Source: Maridesulfovibrio sp.
GTDB lineage: Bacteria > Desulfobacterota > Desulfovibrionia > Desulfovibrionales > Desulfovibrionaceae
Length of the DNA stretch: 64,000 nucleotides
Direction of reading: 5' to 3'
NCBI RefSeq assembly: GCF_963667685.1
Contig: NZ_OY763931.1
Location: forward strand, 1,193,501-1,257,500
Shown here: positions 52,101-62,448 of the stretch, in pieces
Numbering within the stretch: position 1 is the first letter of the stretch
Layout: each line of letters begins with the position of its first letter
Program-made: the position numbers and the translations under genes
Notes under the pieces: model-generated
What the model was told of the DNA's origin: nothing
The model's input: only the letters and a program-made list of their open reading frames with translations
Database searches by the model: none

Positions 52101-54314
52101 TCACACACAAAGCACTTCTTTAGCTTGAAAAGAATTACCCTGCACGCGATCTCGCTTCTTCCATTTTTCAATAAACTGCATACATTCTTCGCCAGGAACC
52201 GGCCTGCTGAAATAGTAGCCTTGAAAACAACTTCCACCCATCAGACGCAACCGCTCCAACTGAATGTTGTCCTCAACACCTTCAACAACAACTTTCATGT
52301 TGATATTTCTGCACAGGTCCAAAATACTGGTCACAATATGTCTGTTAACATCATTCAGTGAACCGAAAGTCAACGAACGGTCAATTTTGACCTTGTCAAT
52401 AGGCAGTTCACGCAGATACCGCAGTGAAGTGTGTCCCATCCCGAAATCATCAATTGAAATTCGTATCCCCTGCCTGCGTAAATTATGCAGTGTGGCAAGA
52501 ACCAGGTCACTGGATGTCATAGCAACGGATTCGGTAATTTCAATTTCCAAACAATGCGCCGGAACAGAAGCATCACGAATAATCGAAGCCACCTTCGACT
52601 CAAGCTTTTCATCTGTAAAAAGAGAAGGGGTGAAATTCACCGAAACAAAAAATTCATCACCAAACCTGCCATGCCAGACACCTAACTGAGCACATGATTC
52701 CCTTAGAATAAAATATGTCAGTTGATCCACGCAATTCATATCCTCAGCCAAGGCAACAATAACTTCTGGGGAAATATGCCCGTAAGAAGGATGATGCCAG
52801 CGTAATAGAGCTTCAGCACCAAGAATTCTACCAGCATCAACATCCACCTGGGGCTGGTAAACCATATAAAGCTGTTCTTCATTTCGAATAGCATCACGCA
52901 GGTCATGGGCCAAAGATCGCGCAATAAAGCCTTCAAAGCCGGATAAACCCATGCATTTGTAGCCTGAAAATTCTGATCCGGACCGTACAACTGCAAGCAC
53001 TTCATTCATGCCCTGCTCATATTGTTTACGGACCACCATATCAAAAATAATAACAAACGGCATATAAGCAGCAGCGCCGACCATGACAATAAAGGCCTGT
53101 AGCAGGACCCCGCTCCACGCCCCAGTGGCAAGATAAGCATTCAGGAAGGGAGGAGTTGTCCAGTGTACTACATGGGTTATTACCGGCACAAACCCGGTGA
53201 GGGTTGCACCATATGCTATGCAATAAGCCAGAATCGGAATAAAGATAAAAGGAAGGGCGTAAACAGGATTCAGTATCAAAGGGATGCCAAAAAGTAACGG
53301 CTCGTTAACATTAAAAATACAGACGAGTAGTGCCAGAAATGAAATTTTCCTAACCCCGGAATCGCGCCCCTTCATAAAAATGGCAATCAGCAGACTCAGT
53401 GTCAACCCTGATCCCCCGGCCATAGCAAAACAGTCGATAAACTCCTTGGTTAAAACATGAGTAGGAATTCCTCCGGCCTGTATAAGAGCAATATTGGCAT
53501 CCATATTGCTGCTTAAAACTGTATTATTAAAAAAGGAAAGGGAATTTGGGCCGTGAACACCGAAAAACCAGAGACATTGAGAGCTTAGAGTATAAAACAA
53601 ACCATTTAGGAACTCAGAGTCATTAAGGCTTAAAATCCTGCAAACGACATAGTCTTTGAATCCATAAAGATTTCCGAACCCTAGAACCATGACAAGCTTT
53701 TTAAGCAGGGCAAAAAACACGATTACTCCCACGCAGGCAGGAATAAGCGATAAAATTTCACGCGAATATAAATCGTAACCGGCATCAGAGACCGGGATGC
53801 GCATCCCAATCCGGATAAAGATATGCAGTAAAAAGCTGGCTACGGATGAAACAAAAAAGGCCTGTGCAATGCCGTTTCCCAATGAAGCAATTTCACTGAA
53901 GGTCAGAAAATTAACTTCCCCATGCAGGATAAAAAAACAAGATAAGGAAATAACAACAAACAAGTTGGGGCTTATATATTCACCGGAACCTTTCTTGTTA
54001 TGCATTACCCCATAGTTATAACTCATGCTGCAAAGCATGGCCAAAGCGGCAACACCATAGGTTCCATTGACAACATCTGCCAACAGCCCCTTATAGGAGT
54101 CAGGAATCTCGCCTAAAATATTCCCAAAAGGGAAATTAAGAGCACAGAGTAAAACAGCTCCGACAACGATTAAAGGGAAAACCTGCAACTGACTTCGCTT
54201 CAAAACTTTGAAGAAAGTCATGGAAGCCACCTTGTCCATGCATCTGTTCAAATAAGTAAAATAATCAAATACAGCCAATTTTCCGTCAACAGACTCTATT
54301 CCCGAATCATTCAT
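52101..54314 (-). CDS. PTS EIIC-like membrane domain fused to EAL phosphodiesterase
   Basis: This 737-residue protein has an N-terminal two-thirds (about 1-445) of about ten transmembrane segments in the Lac/cellobiose EIIC pattern, with GVHGPNSLSF and FNVNEPLLFGIPLILNP. The C-terminal EAL domain (about 475-720) has the catalytic set: E501-A-L503, ITES, DDFGMGHTSLRYL and KVVVEGVED. It should hydrolyse cyclic-di-GMP in response to a sugar-like or other small ligand bound by the EIIC part. No EIIA or EIIB gene is nearby, so transport is doubtful. Confidence 0.9.
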   Translation of the reverse strand: MNDSGIESVDGKLAVFDYFTYLNRCMDKVASMTFFKVLKRSQLQVFPLIVVGAVLLCALNFPFGNILGEIPDSYKGLLADVVNGTYGVAALAMLCSMSYNYGVMHNKKGSGEYISPNLFVVISLSCFFILHGEVNFLTFSEIASLGNGIAQAFFVSSVASFLLHIFIRIGMRIPVSDAGYDLYSREILSLIPACVGVIVFFALLKKLVMVLGFGNLYGFKDYVVCRILSLNDSEFLNGLFYTLSSQCLWFFGVHGPNSLSFFNNTVLSSNMDANIALIQAGGIPTHVLTKEFIDCFAMAGGSGLTLSLLIAIFMKGRDSGVRKISFLALLVCIFNVNEPLLFGIPLILNPVYALPFIFIPILAYCIAYGATLTGFVPVITHVVHWTTPPFLNAYLATGAWSGVLLQAFIVMVGAAAYMPFVIIFDMVVRKQYEQGMNEVLAVVRSGSEFSGYKCMGLSGFEGFIARSLAHDLRDAIRNEEQLYMVYQPQVDVDAGRILGAEALLRWHHPSYGHISPEVIVALAEDMNCVDQLTYFILRESCAQLGVWHGRFGDEFFVSVNFTPSLFTDEKLESKVASIIRDASVPAHCLEIEITESVAMTSSDLVLATLHNLRRQGIRISIDDFGMGHTSLRYLRELPIDKVKIDRSLTFGSLNDVNRHIVTSILDLCRNINMKVVVEGVEDNIQLERLRLMGGSCFQGYYFSRPVPGEECMQFIEKWKKRDRVQGNSFQAKEVLCV

Positions 54315-54416
54315 AATATCCCACTGTCTAAAACTTCCCCTCTTTCCACACTACAATTTTGAGATAAGAGACACAATTCGAGATAAAAATCAATACATTC
54401 AATCATTCAATATGAC

Positions 54417-54824
54417 TCAGTCCATTTTATCAGCCAGGAACACACCCAATTCTTTGTCCATTACATTAATGTGTGTAATCAACCAATCACTTAAATAGTT
54501 GAGGATATCCATATTAATAGAACATGCCCCACGTCCATGCCCATTTGCGACGCATACAATTTTATCAATAAATTCTGTATGTTTATTTTTATGATTCAAC
54601 ATGTATGGATAATTATACTTTTCCATCAGACTCTCTTCCATCCCAAAATGAACTGCTGCGTAATGGTGCAGATCATCAACAATGGTGCAAAGAAAGGACT
54701 CATTATAATCACCGTCAGTCATTTGATCATGGACAGTGTTTATAATCCTCACAAGTTCCTTATGTTGCACATCAATTTCATCTATTCCAACTGAAAGTTT
54801 ATCGTTCCATTCCAGCATAGCCAT
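54417..54824 (-). CDS. Bacteriohemerythrin
   Basis: This 135-residue four-helix protein has the full diiron ligand set H21, H59, E63, H78, H82, H118 and D123 (DVQHKEL, HFGMEE, HKNKH, HINVMDKELG). It should bind oxygen or nitric oxide reversibly in the cytoplasm. It lies directly downstream of the HD-GYP gene on the same strand (20-bp gap), which suggests a link between redox state and cyclic-di-GMP. Confidence 0.94.
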   Translation of the reverse strand: MAMLEWNDKLSVGIDEIDVQHKELVRIINTVHDQMTDGDYNESFLCTIVDDLHHYAAVHFGMEESLMEKYNYPYMLNHKNKHTEFIDKIVCVANGHGRGACSINMDILNYLSDWLITHINVMDKELGVFLADKMD

Positions 54825-54844
54825 ATCCGACTCCTTTATAACTG

Positions 54845-57800
54845 CTACTTCCGACTGAGGTATTCACTGACATCATCAACATCACACTGATCAGGAAAGA
54901 GAAACTTCCGGGCATAATCAAGATGAACTCCCTTGAGCAAAAACACGTCAAACACATCTTCGTCAATATGCCTGTCATCACGCATAAAGCTCATAATTTT
55001 CAATGCTTCAGATATTTTTTTTGCCTTTTTGTATGGCCTGTCCGAAGCAGTAAGAGCCTCAAAAATATCCGCTACTGCAAGTATCCTGGTTTCAATAGAC
55101 AAACTATTTTCATCTTTTTTCAATGGATACCCTGTACCGGTCAAAGTTTCATGGTGCCCGGTAGCAATTTCAGTCACCCTCTCAAGATGCTTCGGAAATG
55201 GAATATTGCTCAACATTTCCAGACCATTTAACATATGTTCATTAATTTTAAACCGCTCTTCGTCAGTAAGCGTGCCTCTTGAGACACATAGATTATACAC
55301 CTCTCCCCGGTTGTAATCATTTGCAGGCACATCAATTGGATTGCAGCGGGCATCTTTAATGTGCTCATAACTCTTCGTCCGGGGAATAATATGTTCCGGT
55401 TTATCATCCAATAATTTCTCTTCAACCGGCAGCGTAGAATCCGATGGTGGTCCCATACGCTCAAGCTCCATATGACCAACCCCCATGCGGTTATCAAAAT
55501 ACCGCATCCATTTTCTGGATGCGATACGGGACACACGCTCTCTACGCTCCACATCCATAAATTCACTCCCGATATTGCTCTCGGCAATGAATGCGAAATC
55601 CTTTTCAAGCTTCCTGATCTCCCCTTGAAGCTCAACTCTCAGAACGTCTTCATCTCCCCCCTGTGTGAGTTTGCGATAATAATCAATTTCGGCATCTCGG
55701 CGCAACACCTCAAAACGCATGCGCACTTCATGGATACGGTCATAAATCGTCTCAAGCTTAGTTGCCTTGTCTACAACATATTCAGGGGTAATTACCTTCC
55801 CGCAATCATGCAGCCATCCGGCGATCCATAATTGACGCCATTCATCATCACTACCTACACGGAAATCTTTCAATGGCCCGGAATTTGTTTCGTGGACTGC
55901 GACAGCCAACATTTCCGCCAGTTGCGGAACACGCGTGCAATGTCCACCCGTATAAGGAGATTTGGCATCTATAGCTGCGGCAATAACCTTAATGAATGCA
56001 TCAAATAATTCTTCAAGGGATTTAACCAGATTATGATTTTCCAATCCAACTGCAACCTGCGCCAACAATGACCCCAACAATTCTTCCATTCCATCTTCGG
56101 TCCCCACTCCTTTTACCGGATTAAACAGCTGAATCACACCAAGGACTTCATCACTACGGGTGATGATCGGGGCAGTAATCATGGACTGGATTTGACCACG
56201 CTTAAGTTCTGCCTCAAGGCCTGTTGGAAAAAGAGAAAGATCTTTGTTCTCAATAAACCTGATCTCACGACTGGTCATGACTTCGCAGGCCTCGCGCAGA
56301 ACGGAATCTTCACTTATGAAGTCCAACAGATCGGGAGAGATAATAACCCTTGGGGCAGGATTTCCGGATAAACCTCCAAGCATAATGTTGGAAGCCTCAA
56401 TAGACAGTAATTCAACCGCGAGTTTATTGTCTTCCACAAGATAAATCACACCACCATCAGCCTCGACAAAATCACGTGCCGAATCAAAAATAAGTTCTAT
56501 GAGCTTTTCATCATCTTTTTCGGATGAGAGCGCTAAACCGCATTGGACCAGCTTTTCCAATTTACTGTGGGTGGCATGCAGCATAGCAGTTTTATCCCGG
56601 AGAGTTTCTTTCATCAGCTGACCGGACTTACCCAAGGTGTTCAACTCTTTAATACGTGACTCCAAAGGGGGCGATGCTGAAAAATCCAATTCCTGAATCT
56701 TGCCCGCCTCACGCAAAAGAAAATTGAACGACCTTTTCACACTGTTTCCGATATAAATCGCCAACAGACTGATAGCAATGAGTAAGGCGGTTGAACTGTA
56801 AAGAATATGCGCAGGCATCATGGAAAGATGATCGGTGACATCACTTAACGGGGCGGCTGCGGCAATAACCAGATGCAGTCCGCTCCCGGTATGCAAAGGC
56901 GTCAGACTGGCCATATAATCTCGGCCCTGCGAATCGGAAAAAACTGAAGATGAAATCTGATTGCCTTCCGGAAAAGGCACAATACGGGCAACACTCTCCA
57001 CGGCTTTGTCAGGAAAGGAATACGCAGTGTGTAAGGCGAAATCATGCCTGTAATCTAAAACCCTGCCTTTACCCGAATAGGCCACTACATGATTGTCATA
57101 GTCAACAATCCATAGGCGGCCGTTGCTGCTGATATGCTGGCTGGCAAGCAGACTTCCCAGCTGTTTTAATGAGATATCAAGCCCGAATACTCCAGAACCG
57201 TCCTGAAGAGTGCGGGCGCAGGTTATACCCGGCACACGGGAACTGCTGAATATATATGGTGTGGTATAAGTGCTGTCGCAGGACAGCATTGCCTGCCGGA
57301 ACCATGGACGCCTGCGCGGATCGTATTCAGAATAATCACTTCTTTCCGCCAGCAGATGCATGGATGAGTCAAAAAAACGCCAATGTTGATTTTTTTTGCC
57401 TTGTTCATCTGCACTGACAAACCTCTCTATGTATGCACACCCGGGGGGTGTTTCATAGTGATCTTCAAGCAACTGCCAACCGCGCGGCGCGATCACCTGA
57501 TAAAACGAACCGTTTTCATAGCCGATATAAGCAGACATGAGATAAAAATTAGCATCAAGAATGGCCTTTAATGGCTCTAGACGCCTACAATACTTACTAC
57601 CGTCTTCACCATGTGTATCGCTACATAGAGTTGCCCCGGCAACATCGGCTATTTTTGCTACCGGCTCTATAAAAGTATCAAGCTTAGCAGCGGCTTTACC
57701 AGTGACTTCCGCGAAGTACTCTTCCGCCGATTCAATCGCTGCTTCATCCGAGTGGCCTTTAACAATATAAAGAATTGTTGCAGCAGTTAATAAACAGGTC

Positions 57801-57850
57801 CCGGCCAGCAACCAACTGATTAATGTTGCTATCGACAATTTGCGATTCAT
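54845..57850 (-). CDS. Cache-GAF-HD-GYP cyclic-di-GMP phosphodiesterase
   Basis: The product has 1001 residues from ATG 57850 (MNRKLSIATLISWLLAGTCLL), preceded by GAGGGAAG. TM1 is at about residues 8-28, followed by a large periplasmic dCache sensor (about 30-340, with PRRRPWFRQAM) and TM2 at about 355-375. A HAMP-like linker leads to a GAF domain (about 430-600). An HD-GYP domain has GHCTRVP, WLHDCGKV and GHHETLTGTGYP. A helical insertion of about 170 residues separates the HD from the GYP part. The domain should degrade cyclic-di-GMP. Confidence 0.92.
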   Translation of the reverse strand: MNRKLSIATLISWLLAGTCLLTAATILYIVKGHSDEAAIESAEEYFAEVTGKAAAKLDTFIEPVAKIADVAGATLCSDTHGEDGSKYCRRLEPLKAILDANFYLMSAYIGYENGSFYQVIAPRGWQLLEDHYETPPGCAYIERFVSADEQGKKNQHWRFFDSSMHLLAERSDYSEYDPRRRPWFRQAMLSCDSTYTTPYIFSSSRVPGITCARTLQDGSGVFGLDISLKQLGSLLASQHISSNGRLWIVDYDNHVVAYSGKGRVLDYRHDFALHTAYSFPDKAVESVARIVPFPEGNQISSSVFSDSQGRDYMASLTPLHTGSGLHLVIAAAAPLSDVTDHLSMMPAHILYSSTALLIAISLLAIYIGNSVKRSFNFLLREAGKIQELDFSASPPLESRIKELNTLGKSGQLMKETLRDKTAMLHATHSKLEKLVQCGLALSSEKDDEKLIELIFDSARDFVEADGGVIYLVEDNKLAVELLSIEASNIMLGGLSGNPAPRVIISPDLLDFISEDSVLREACEVMTSREIRFIENKDLSLFPTGLEAELKRGQIQSMITAPIITRSDEVLGVIQLFNPVKGVGTEDGMEELLGSLLAQVAVGLENHNLVKSLEELFDAFIKVIAAAIDAKSPYTGGHCTRVPQLAEMLAVAVHETNSGPLKDFRVGSDDEWRQLWIAGWLHDCGKVITPEYVVDKATKLETIYDRIHEVRMRFEVLRRDAEIDYYRKLTQGGDEDVLRVELQGEIRKLEKDFAFIAESNIGSEFMDVERRERVSRIASRKWMRYFDNRMGVGHMELERMGPPSDSTLPVEEKLLDDKPEHIIPRTKSYEHIKDARCNPIDVPANDYNRGEVYNLCVSRGTLTDEERFKINEHMLNGLEMLSNIPFPKHLERVTEIATGHHETLTGTGYPLKKDENSLSIETRILAVADIFEALTASDRPYKKAKKISEALKIMSFMRDDRHIDEDVFDVFLLKGVHLDYARKFLFPDQCDVDDVSEYLSRK

Positions 57851-58002
57851 ATCTTCCCTCAATAGCAGCCATATTATCTTATACCCGCTAATCTAAAACA
57901 ATAAACACTTCACCAATAACATTTTGTACGGTCCAGAACAATCACAGCACGCAAAATTAATGACCACACTATAATGAGTACAGTCACTTATATATTATTT
58001 TT

Positions 58003-59133
58003 TTAATTCTGTGAGTTCAACCTATTTGTTAGTTTTATAAACTCATTCTTCATCTCCGAATTCTGAAATACCATCAAATCAGGAGTCTGCAATTCCGCTA
58101 TCCGGTCCAGCATGGCGTTGGCGTTGCGCATAAGTGCGATAAGGCTGTTCGCCCCCTGCACTGTTTCATAAGTATTAAGCGCAACATCATATTCATGGAT
58201 AATTCCTTCTCGTGCATCCTCTATGCGCCTGCGGTTCCTGTCCAGATATGCACCATACATTTTTGCAGTTCGCACGGTAAGTCCCTGAGCAGCCAGATTG
58301 GTTTTGTAAACACCTCTGTATTTGGCAGGTTCACTGTTAATCTTCTTAACTGTTCTGTGGATCAACTCTTCCTGCTTCCTGATAATCTCCTCAATTCTAA
58401 CCAAATAAACATCATCAATTGTGTGCTCATAATTTTCGTAGAGATTTATCAGAATCCGCAGCAAAAGCGTGTGCATTCCATAATAACGCTTTGCCATTTC
58501 AATATTTTCATTCGCCTCGGAAGTCATCCGCTGCAACTCAGCAGTTATCAATTTCACATTATAAAAAACAGAAACAAGTCGTACATCATCATCCCCGGTA
58601 ACACTGTATACAAGTGTCTCTACCTGTTCCCGCTCAACATTCATCCCGATTTTGCGCATTTCGTCCTGCAAGACATCAATCAAATCATCTACCCGCTTCC
58701 CGTTCTCCTCTTCCCGAATAGTCAACTCTTTAATCTTTTCATTGATAGAACCAACATCATTTTTCCAGATTTCCCATTTTTTAACCTTTTTAGGAGCTGC
58801 TAAACGCTCTGTCTTCAATTCCGCTATCTTTTCCCGGCAATACTGCGAATCACTCTGAAGATCACGAATAGCATCCTTAGTTTCTGACATGCCGGAAACA
58901 CCCAGTATTTCGATGCATTCATCCAGTAACTTATTTATTTTGCTATCGACGCTCCCTTTGTCCTCTTTTAAGGGATTCCACGACGAGTCCGGAACACTGC
59001 CGCGCAGATTAAGCTCCAAAACTGCTTCTGACAATAAAGGATGAACCTCGCTCCAAACACCTTCCAGAGAAGCAGCAGTGGAAGAGGAGACAGAACTTAA
59101 CATGAACACCAATATACAAATAAAACATCTCAC
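58003..59133 (-). CDS. Exported coiled-coil protein, unknown
   Basis: This 376-residue protein has a signal peptide (MRCFICILVFMLSSVSSSTAA) and an almost wholly helical mature part with long charged heptad stretches (REKIAELKTERLAAPKKVKKWEIWKNDVGSINEKIKELTIREEENGK). It has no Cys-rich or catalytic motifs. It lies upstream of the HD-GYP gene on the same strand, but a 152-bp gap separates them. No family is recognised; a periplasmic spacer or adaptor is a guess. Confidence 0.65.
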   Translation of the reverse strand: MRCFICILVFMLSSVSSSTAASLEGVWSEVHPLLSEAVLELNLRGSVPDSSWNPLKEDKGSVDSKINKLLDECIEILGVSGMSETKDAIRDLQSDSQYCREKIAELKTERLAAPKKVKKWEIWKNDVGSINEKIKELTIREEENGKRVDDLIDVLQDEMRKIGMNVEREQVETLVYSVTGDDDVRLVSVFYNVKLITAELQRMTSEANENIEMAKRYYGMHTLLLRILINLYENYEHTIDDVYLVRIEEIIRKQEELIHRTVKKINSEPAKYRGVYKTNLAAQGLTVRTAKMYGAYLDRNRRRIEDAREGIIHEYDVALNTYETVQGANSLIALMRNANAMLDRIAELQTPDLMVFQNSEMKNEFIKLTNRLNSQN

Positions 59134-59802
59134 CGTAATCTACCTTCATTCAAAGCAATAATTAATCGTTAGTACATCAATCTTCACTACCGGAATAAAT
59201 ACTGCCGGACTAAGCATCTCTGCCATCATTATCATAATATTCATCGGCATCATACCGGTCACTCCCATTTACGCCACAAAGTTTATTTTTGTAAACTTTG
59301 GCAATGCAAAAAATTAATTCGTAACAACAATCATTGCCAAAACATGTTTTAAATCCATATGGCATAAATTATCTCATCAAATCAGTGATTGGAAATAATA
59401 CCATATAAAAAACAATGTCACACACTAAATAGAAATGAAAGCTACTGCATGGGCTTAATAGAGACTTATAAAACAAAACCTACAGACATATTGTGAAATA
59501 ATTCCCGATTATAAACAAAAAATAATTTAATACTATAATCCGACATTTCATAACTGGACATCCGTTCCACTCAGGAATATAAACTCCTCCGGATGATAGG
59601 GATTTACGTCCTTTGCTTACTGATACTGCACAGCCGCTCCGGTTGTACGCCAGCAATGTCATGGATGCGGCATGACAGCAGACCGACTTCAGCCTTATGC
59701 ATTTCCCGCTACTCAAGCCAAGACCACACCATATGCCGGGATATGTCGGGACGAATCTTCAGTATTCTTTTTCACACGATTTAAGCGAATGGAGAGAAAA
59801 AC
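59134..59802. promoter_or_regulatory. Long leader region upstream of nhaB
   Basis: This 669-bp region has no convincing gene. CAAAGTTTA (59277-59285) pairs with TAAACTTTG (59292-59300). The adjacent TTGGCAATG (59298-59306) pairs with CATTGCCAA (59332-59340), sharing three bases with the first stem. Nearer nhaB, TGTCATG (59657-59663) pairs with CATGACA (59671-59677). A tandem 10-bp repeat ATATGCCGGG/ATATGTCGGG spans 59731-59750. The length and structure suggest a regulatory RNA leader. Confidence 0.45.
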
Positions 59803-61425
59803 ATGACACAACCAATGTCGAAAGTCTTTATGAATACCTTTCTGGGCAATGCCCCGATGTGGTACAAACTGTGTATCATTTCCTTTTTGATCCTCAACCC
59901 CATACTCATGGTTACAGTCGGCCCATTTGTCGCTGGCTGGGCCCTGATCGGTGAATTCATCTTCACCCTGACCATGGCTTTGAAATGCTATCCCCTGCCA
60001 GCAGGCGGCCTGCTGGCCATTGAAGCAATCATCATCGGCCTGACTACTCCGGAAACCGTGTATCACGAAGCGCACAACAACTTTGAAGTTATTCTGTTGT
60101 TGATCTTCATGGTAGCCGGTATCCACTTCATGAAAGACTTCCTGCAGTTTACCTTTACCCGTATTCTAGTCAATGTCCGGTCTAAAAAAATCATCTCGCT
60201 GCTATTCTGTTTTGCCGGAGCTTTTTTGTCCGCCTTCCTCGACGCGCTTACAGTCACAGCCGTTATCATGGCCGTAGCATACGGATTCTACAGTGTTTAC
60301 CACAAATACATTTCTACTGGTGCAGATTTAGGATCCCACAGCCTTGACTCAGACCTGCATCTCAAAGAGCAGAACAGGGAAGAACTCAAGCAGTTCCGCG
60401 GCTTCCTGCGCAACCTGATGATGCACGGCGCAGTCGGAACTGCTCTTGGCGGCGTATGCACCCTCGTTGGTGAACCCCAGAACCTGCTCATCGGTAACGA
60501 AATGGGCTGGCACTTCATGCCCTTTGCAATGAAAGTCGCGCCTGTAACATTGCCTGTATTCATTATCGGCATGCTGACCTGCCTGCTCACCGAACAGTTC
60601 AAAATCTGCGGATACGGCTACACCATGCCCGGTAACATCCGCTCTTTCCTCTTCGAAGAAGCGATGCGCAACGAAGAAAAACAGGGTCAGGCCGGAAAGC
60701 TTAGAATCATGATTCAGGCTGTAATCGGTATCTGGCTCATTCTGGCCCTTGCATTCCACCTTGCCGCTGTAGGTATCGTTGGTCTTTCAATCATCATCCT
60801 GCTGACCGCCTTTACCGGTATTATCGAAGAAAGCCGTTTCGGTCCCGCATTTGAAGAAGCTTTGCCCTTCACCGCACTGCTGGTTGTATTCTTCGCCGTA
60901 GTCGCCGTTATCCACTCTCAGGAGCTCTTCAAGCCGATTATCGAGTTCGTACTCAGCATGCAGGGACAAGCGCAGCTCATGGCCTATTATGTAGCAAATG
61001 GACTTCTTTCCGCTATCTCCGATAACGTATTCGTTGCGACCGTATACATCTCCGAGACAAAGCTGCACTTCGTGCATGTACTTGACGCCATTCCCAACAT
61101 CGGCATGACCGGTCAGGCACTTATGGACAAACTCACAGACTCCCACCTCGTGCGCGCGGATGTGATTGCAGCACTACCTCAGGAAGCAGCGGTTCAGGTT
61201 AAAGCTGTTATGCATCAGTTTGACAAGCTGGCTGTTGCAATCAACACCGGAACCAATATTCCTTCCGTTGCTACACCTAACGGACAGGCCGCATTCCTCT
61301 TCCTGCTGACCAGTGCACTCGCTCCGGTTATCAGACTTTCATACGGCAGAATGGTTATGCTGGCACTTCCCTACACCATCACCATGTCTATTGGTGGTCT
61401 GCTTGCCGTTGACTGGTTTCTTTAA
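59803..61425 (+). CDS. nhaB: Na+/H+ antiporter NhaB
   Basis: This 540-residue inner-membrane protein has about twelve transmembrane segments. [48 protein letters not shown] and the [25 protein letters not shown] motif are highly characteristic of NhaB. It exports sodium in exchange for protons, fitting a marine or saline habitat. The ATG follows TGGAGAGAAAAAC. It is a single-gene unit with a strong terminator. Confidence 0.95.
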   Translation: MTQPMSKVFMNTFLGNAPMWYKLCIISFLILNPILMVTVGPFVAGWALIGEFIFTLTMALKCYPLPAGGLLAIEAIIIGLTTPETVYHEAHNNFEVILLLIFMVAGIHFMKDFLQFTFTRILVNVRSKKIISLLFCFAGAFLSAFLDALTVTAVIMAVAYGFYSVYHKYISTGADLGSHSLDSDLHLKEQNREELKQFRGFLRNLMMHGAVGTALGGVCTLVGEPQNLLIGNEMGWHFMPFAMKVAPVTLPVFIIGMLTCLLTEQFKICGYGYTMPGNIRSFLFEEAMRNEEKQGQAGKLRIMIQAVIGIWLILALAFHLAAVGIVGLSIIILLTAFTGIIEESRFGPAFEEALPFTALLVVFFAVVAVIHSQELFKPIIEFVLSMQGQAQLMAYYVANGLLSAISDNVFVATVYISETKLHFVHVLDAIPNIGMTGQALMDKLTDSHLVRADVIAALPQEAAVQVKAVMHQFDKLAVAINTGTNIPSVATPNGQAAFLFLLTSALAPVIRLSYGRMVMLALPYTITMSIGGLLAVDWFL

Positions 61426-61501
61426 GAAATAAAGGTGTCCCTAATGTAGCTGACTCCGGGATTAAATTTCCAGAGTTTAAACGGGGTTTACCAGAAAGAA
61501 T

Positions 61502-61541
61502 AAAAGCGGGTAACCTGATTGTTCAGGTTACCCGCTTTTTT
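61502..61541 (+). terminator. Intrinsic terminator after nhaB
   Basis: AAAAGCGGGTAACCTGA (61502-61518), loop TTGT and TCAGGTTACCCGCTTTT (61523-61539) form a 17-bp stem running into a T-run. Confidence 0.93.
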
Positions 61542-61670
61542 GGGTCCTATGGACATGTACAGATAAAAACTCTACCCTCTCATTGAAAACAGAATAACAT
61601 ATTGATTCATCCCAAACCAAAACGCCAAGCGTCTCACAATTATCCAGACAGGGCCTTAGGAGGCATCACA

Positions 61671-62057
61671 ATGGACACAACACTTGAAATTATAGGTTAC
61701 TTGCGTTCTGACATTAAAACACGGGAAGAGGCCCCAAAACAGGGTTGCGAGGGCGGAATAGAAGCTGTCGTGGAAATTAAGGAAAAGTTTAAAGAAGCTA
61801 TGGACGGACTGTCCGTCGGAAGAGAGATTCTTCTCTTTAGCTGGCTTCATGTCGCAGACCGCGGATGCCAGCAGGTTCACCCGCGCGGTGATGAATCACG
61901 TCCAAAGCGTGGGGTTTTTTCGACCCGTTCACCGGACAGACCCAACCCAATTGGACTCCATCCGGTAACGATTACAGAAATAGACGGTTTAAAAATAAAA
62001 GTCCGCCCTATGGAAGCCATAGACGGAACACCACTGGTGGACATAAAAACAGCCTAG
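61671..62057 (+). CDS. trmO: tRNA (m6t6A37) methyltransferase TrmO / TsaA family
   Basis: The product has 128 residues from ATG 61671 (MDTTLEIIGYLRSDIKTREEAPKQG) after TTAGGAGGCATCACA. The VHPRGDESRPKRGVFSTRSPDRPNPIGLHPVTI block is the signature of the TsaA/TrmO fold, which methylates t6A37 of tRNA with SAM. It is the short form, lacking the C-terminal domain of the E. coli enzyme (235 residues). It converges with infA. Confidence 0.88.
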   Translation: MDTTLEIIGYLRSDIKTREEAPKQGCEGGIEAVVEIKEKFKEAMDGLSVGREILLFSWLHVADRGCQQVHPRGDESRPKRGVFSTRSPDRPNPIGLHPVTITEIDGLKIKVRPMEAIDGTPLVDIKTA

Positions 62058-62071
62058 TGCCAAAATGAAAT

Positions 62072-62118
62072 CCCCCCATCCCACGGGGCCGGTAGATAAA
62101 GACCGACCCCGCATGGGG
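62072..62118 (-). terminator. Hairpin structure after infA
   Basis: CCCCATCCCACGGGGCCGGT pairs with the complementary ACCGACCCCGCATGGGG across a short loop (about 62072-62118), with a few bulges. On the minus strand it follows infA and precedes a T-rich stretch. A second small stem, CGATAC/GTATCG, lies at 62127-62140. Confidence 0.6.
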
Positions 62119-62158
62119 TATTCCATCGATACAGGTATCGTGAAATCTCGGGTAGTTA

Positions 62159-62377
62159 CTACCGGGGACGGTAAGTAATTCTGCCGCGAGTAAGATCATA
62201 AGGGGAAAGCTCAACGGTAACTTTATCGCCGGGCATAACTCTGATGCGAAATTTACGCATCTTGCCGGAGATGTGAGCCAGAACCTCATGACCATTTTCA
62301 AGCTCTACGCGAAACATTGCGTTGGGGAGAGCTTCTTCCACAGTACCATTAACTGAAATGCCTTCTTCTTTAGCCAA
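62159..62377 (-). CDS. infA: Translation initiation factor IF-1
   Basis: This 72-residue protein has the exact usual length ([70 protein letters not shown]). The single OB-fold protein binds the 30S A site. It stands downstream of the RRM protein gene on the minus strand, separated by a terminator. Confidence 0.97.
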   Translation of the reverse strand: MAKEEGISVNGTVEEALPNAMFRVELENGHEVLAHISGKMRKFRIRVMPGDKVTVELSPYDLTRGRITYRPR

Positions 62378-62414
62378 AACTATTCCTCTTACTATTTAAT
62401 TTCGTTACATAAAT

Positions 62415-62448
62415 AAAGCCCGCTTACGCATAAGCGACAGCGGGCTAA
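62415..62448 (-). terminator. Terminator after the RRM protein gene
   Basis: AGCCCGCT (62417-62424) and AGCGGGCT (62439-62446) form an 8-bp stem, with an inner CGCTTA/TAAGCG pairing. On the minus strand it is followed by TTTATTTATG. Confidence 0.75.

Noticed and set aside
59480-59784. Two short frames in the nhaB leader
   Set aside because: No ribosome-binding sites, no recognisable protein features, and they overlap the structured leader.
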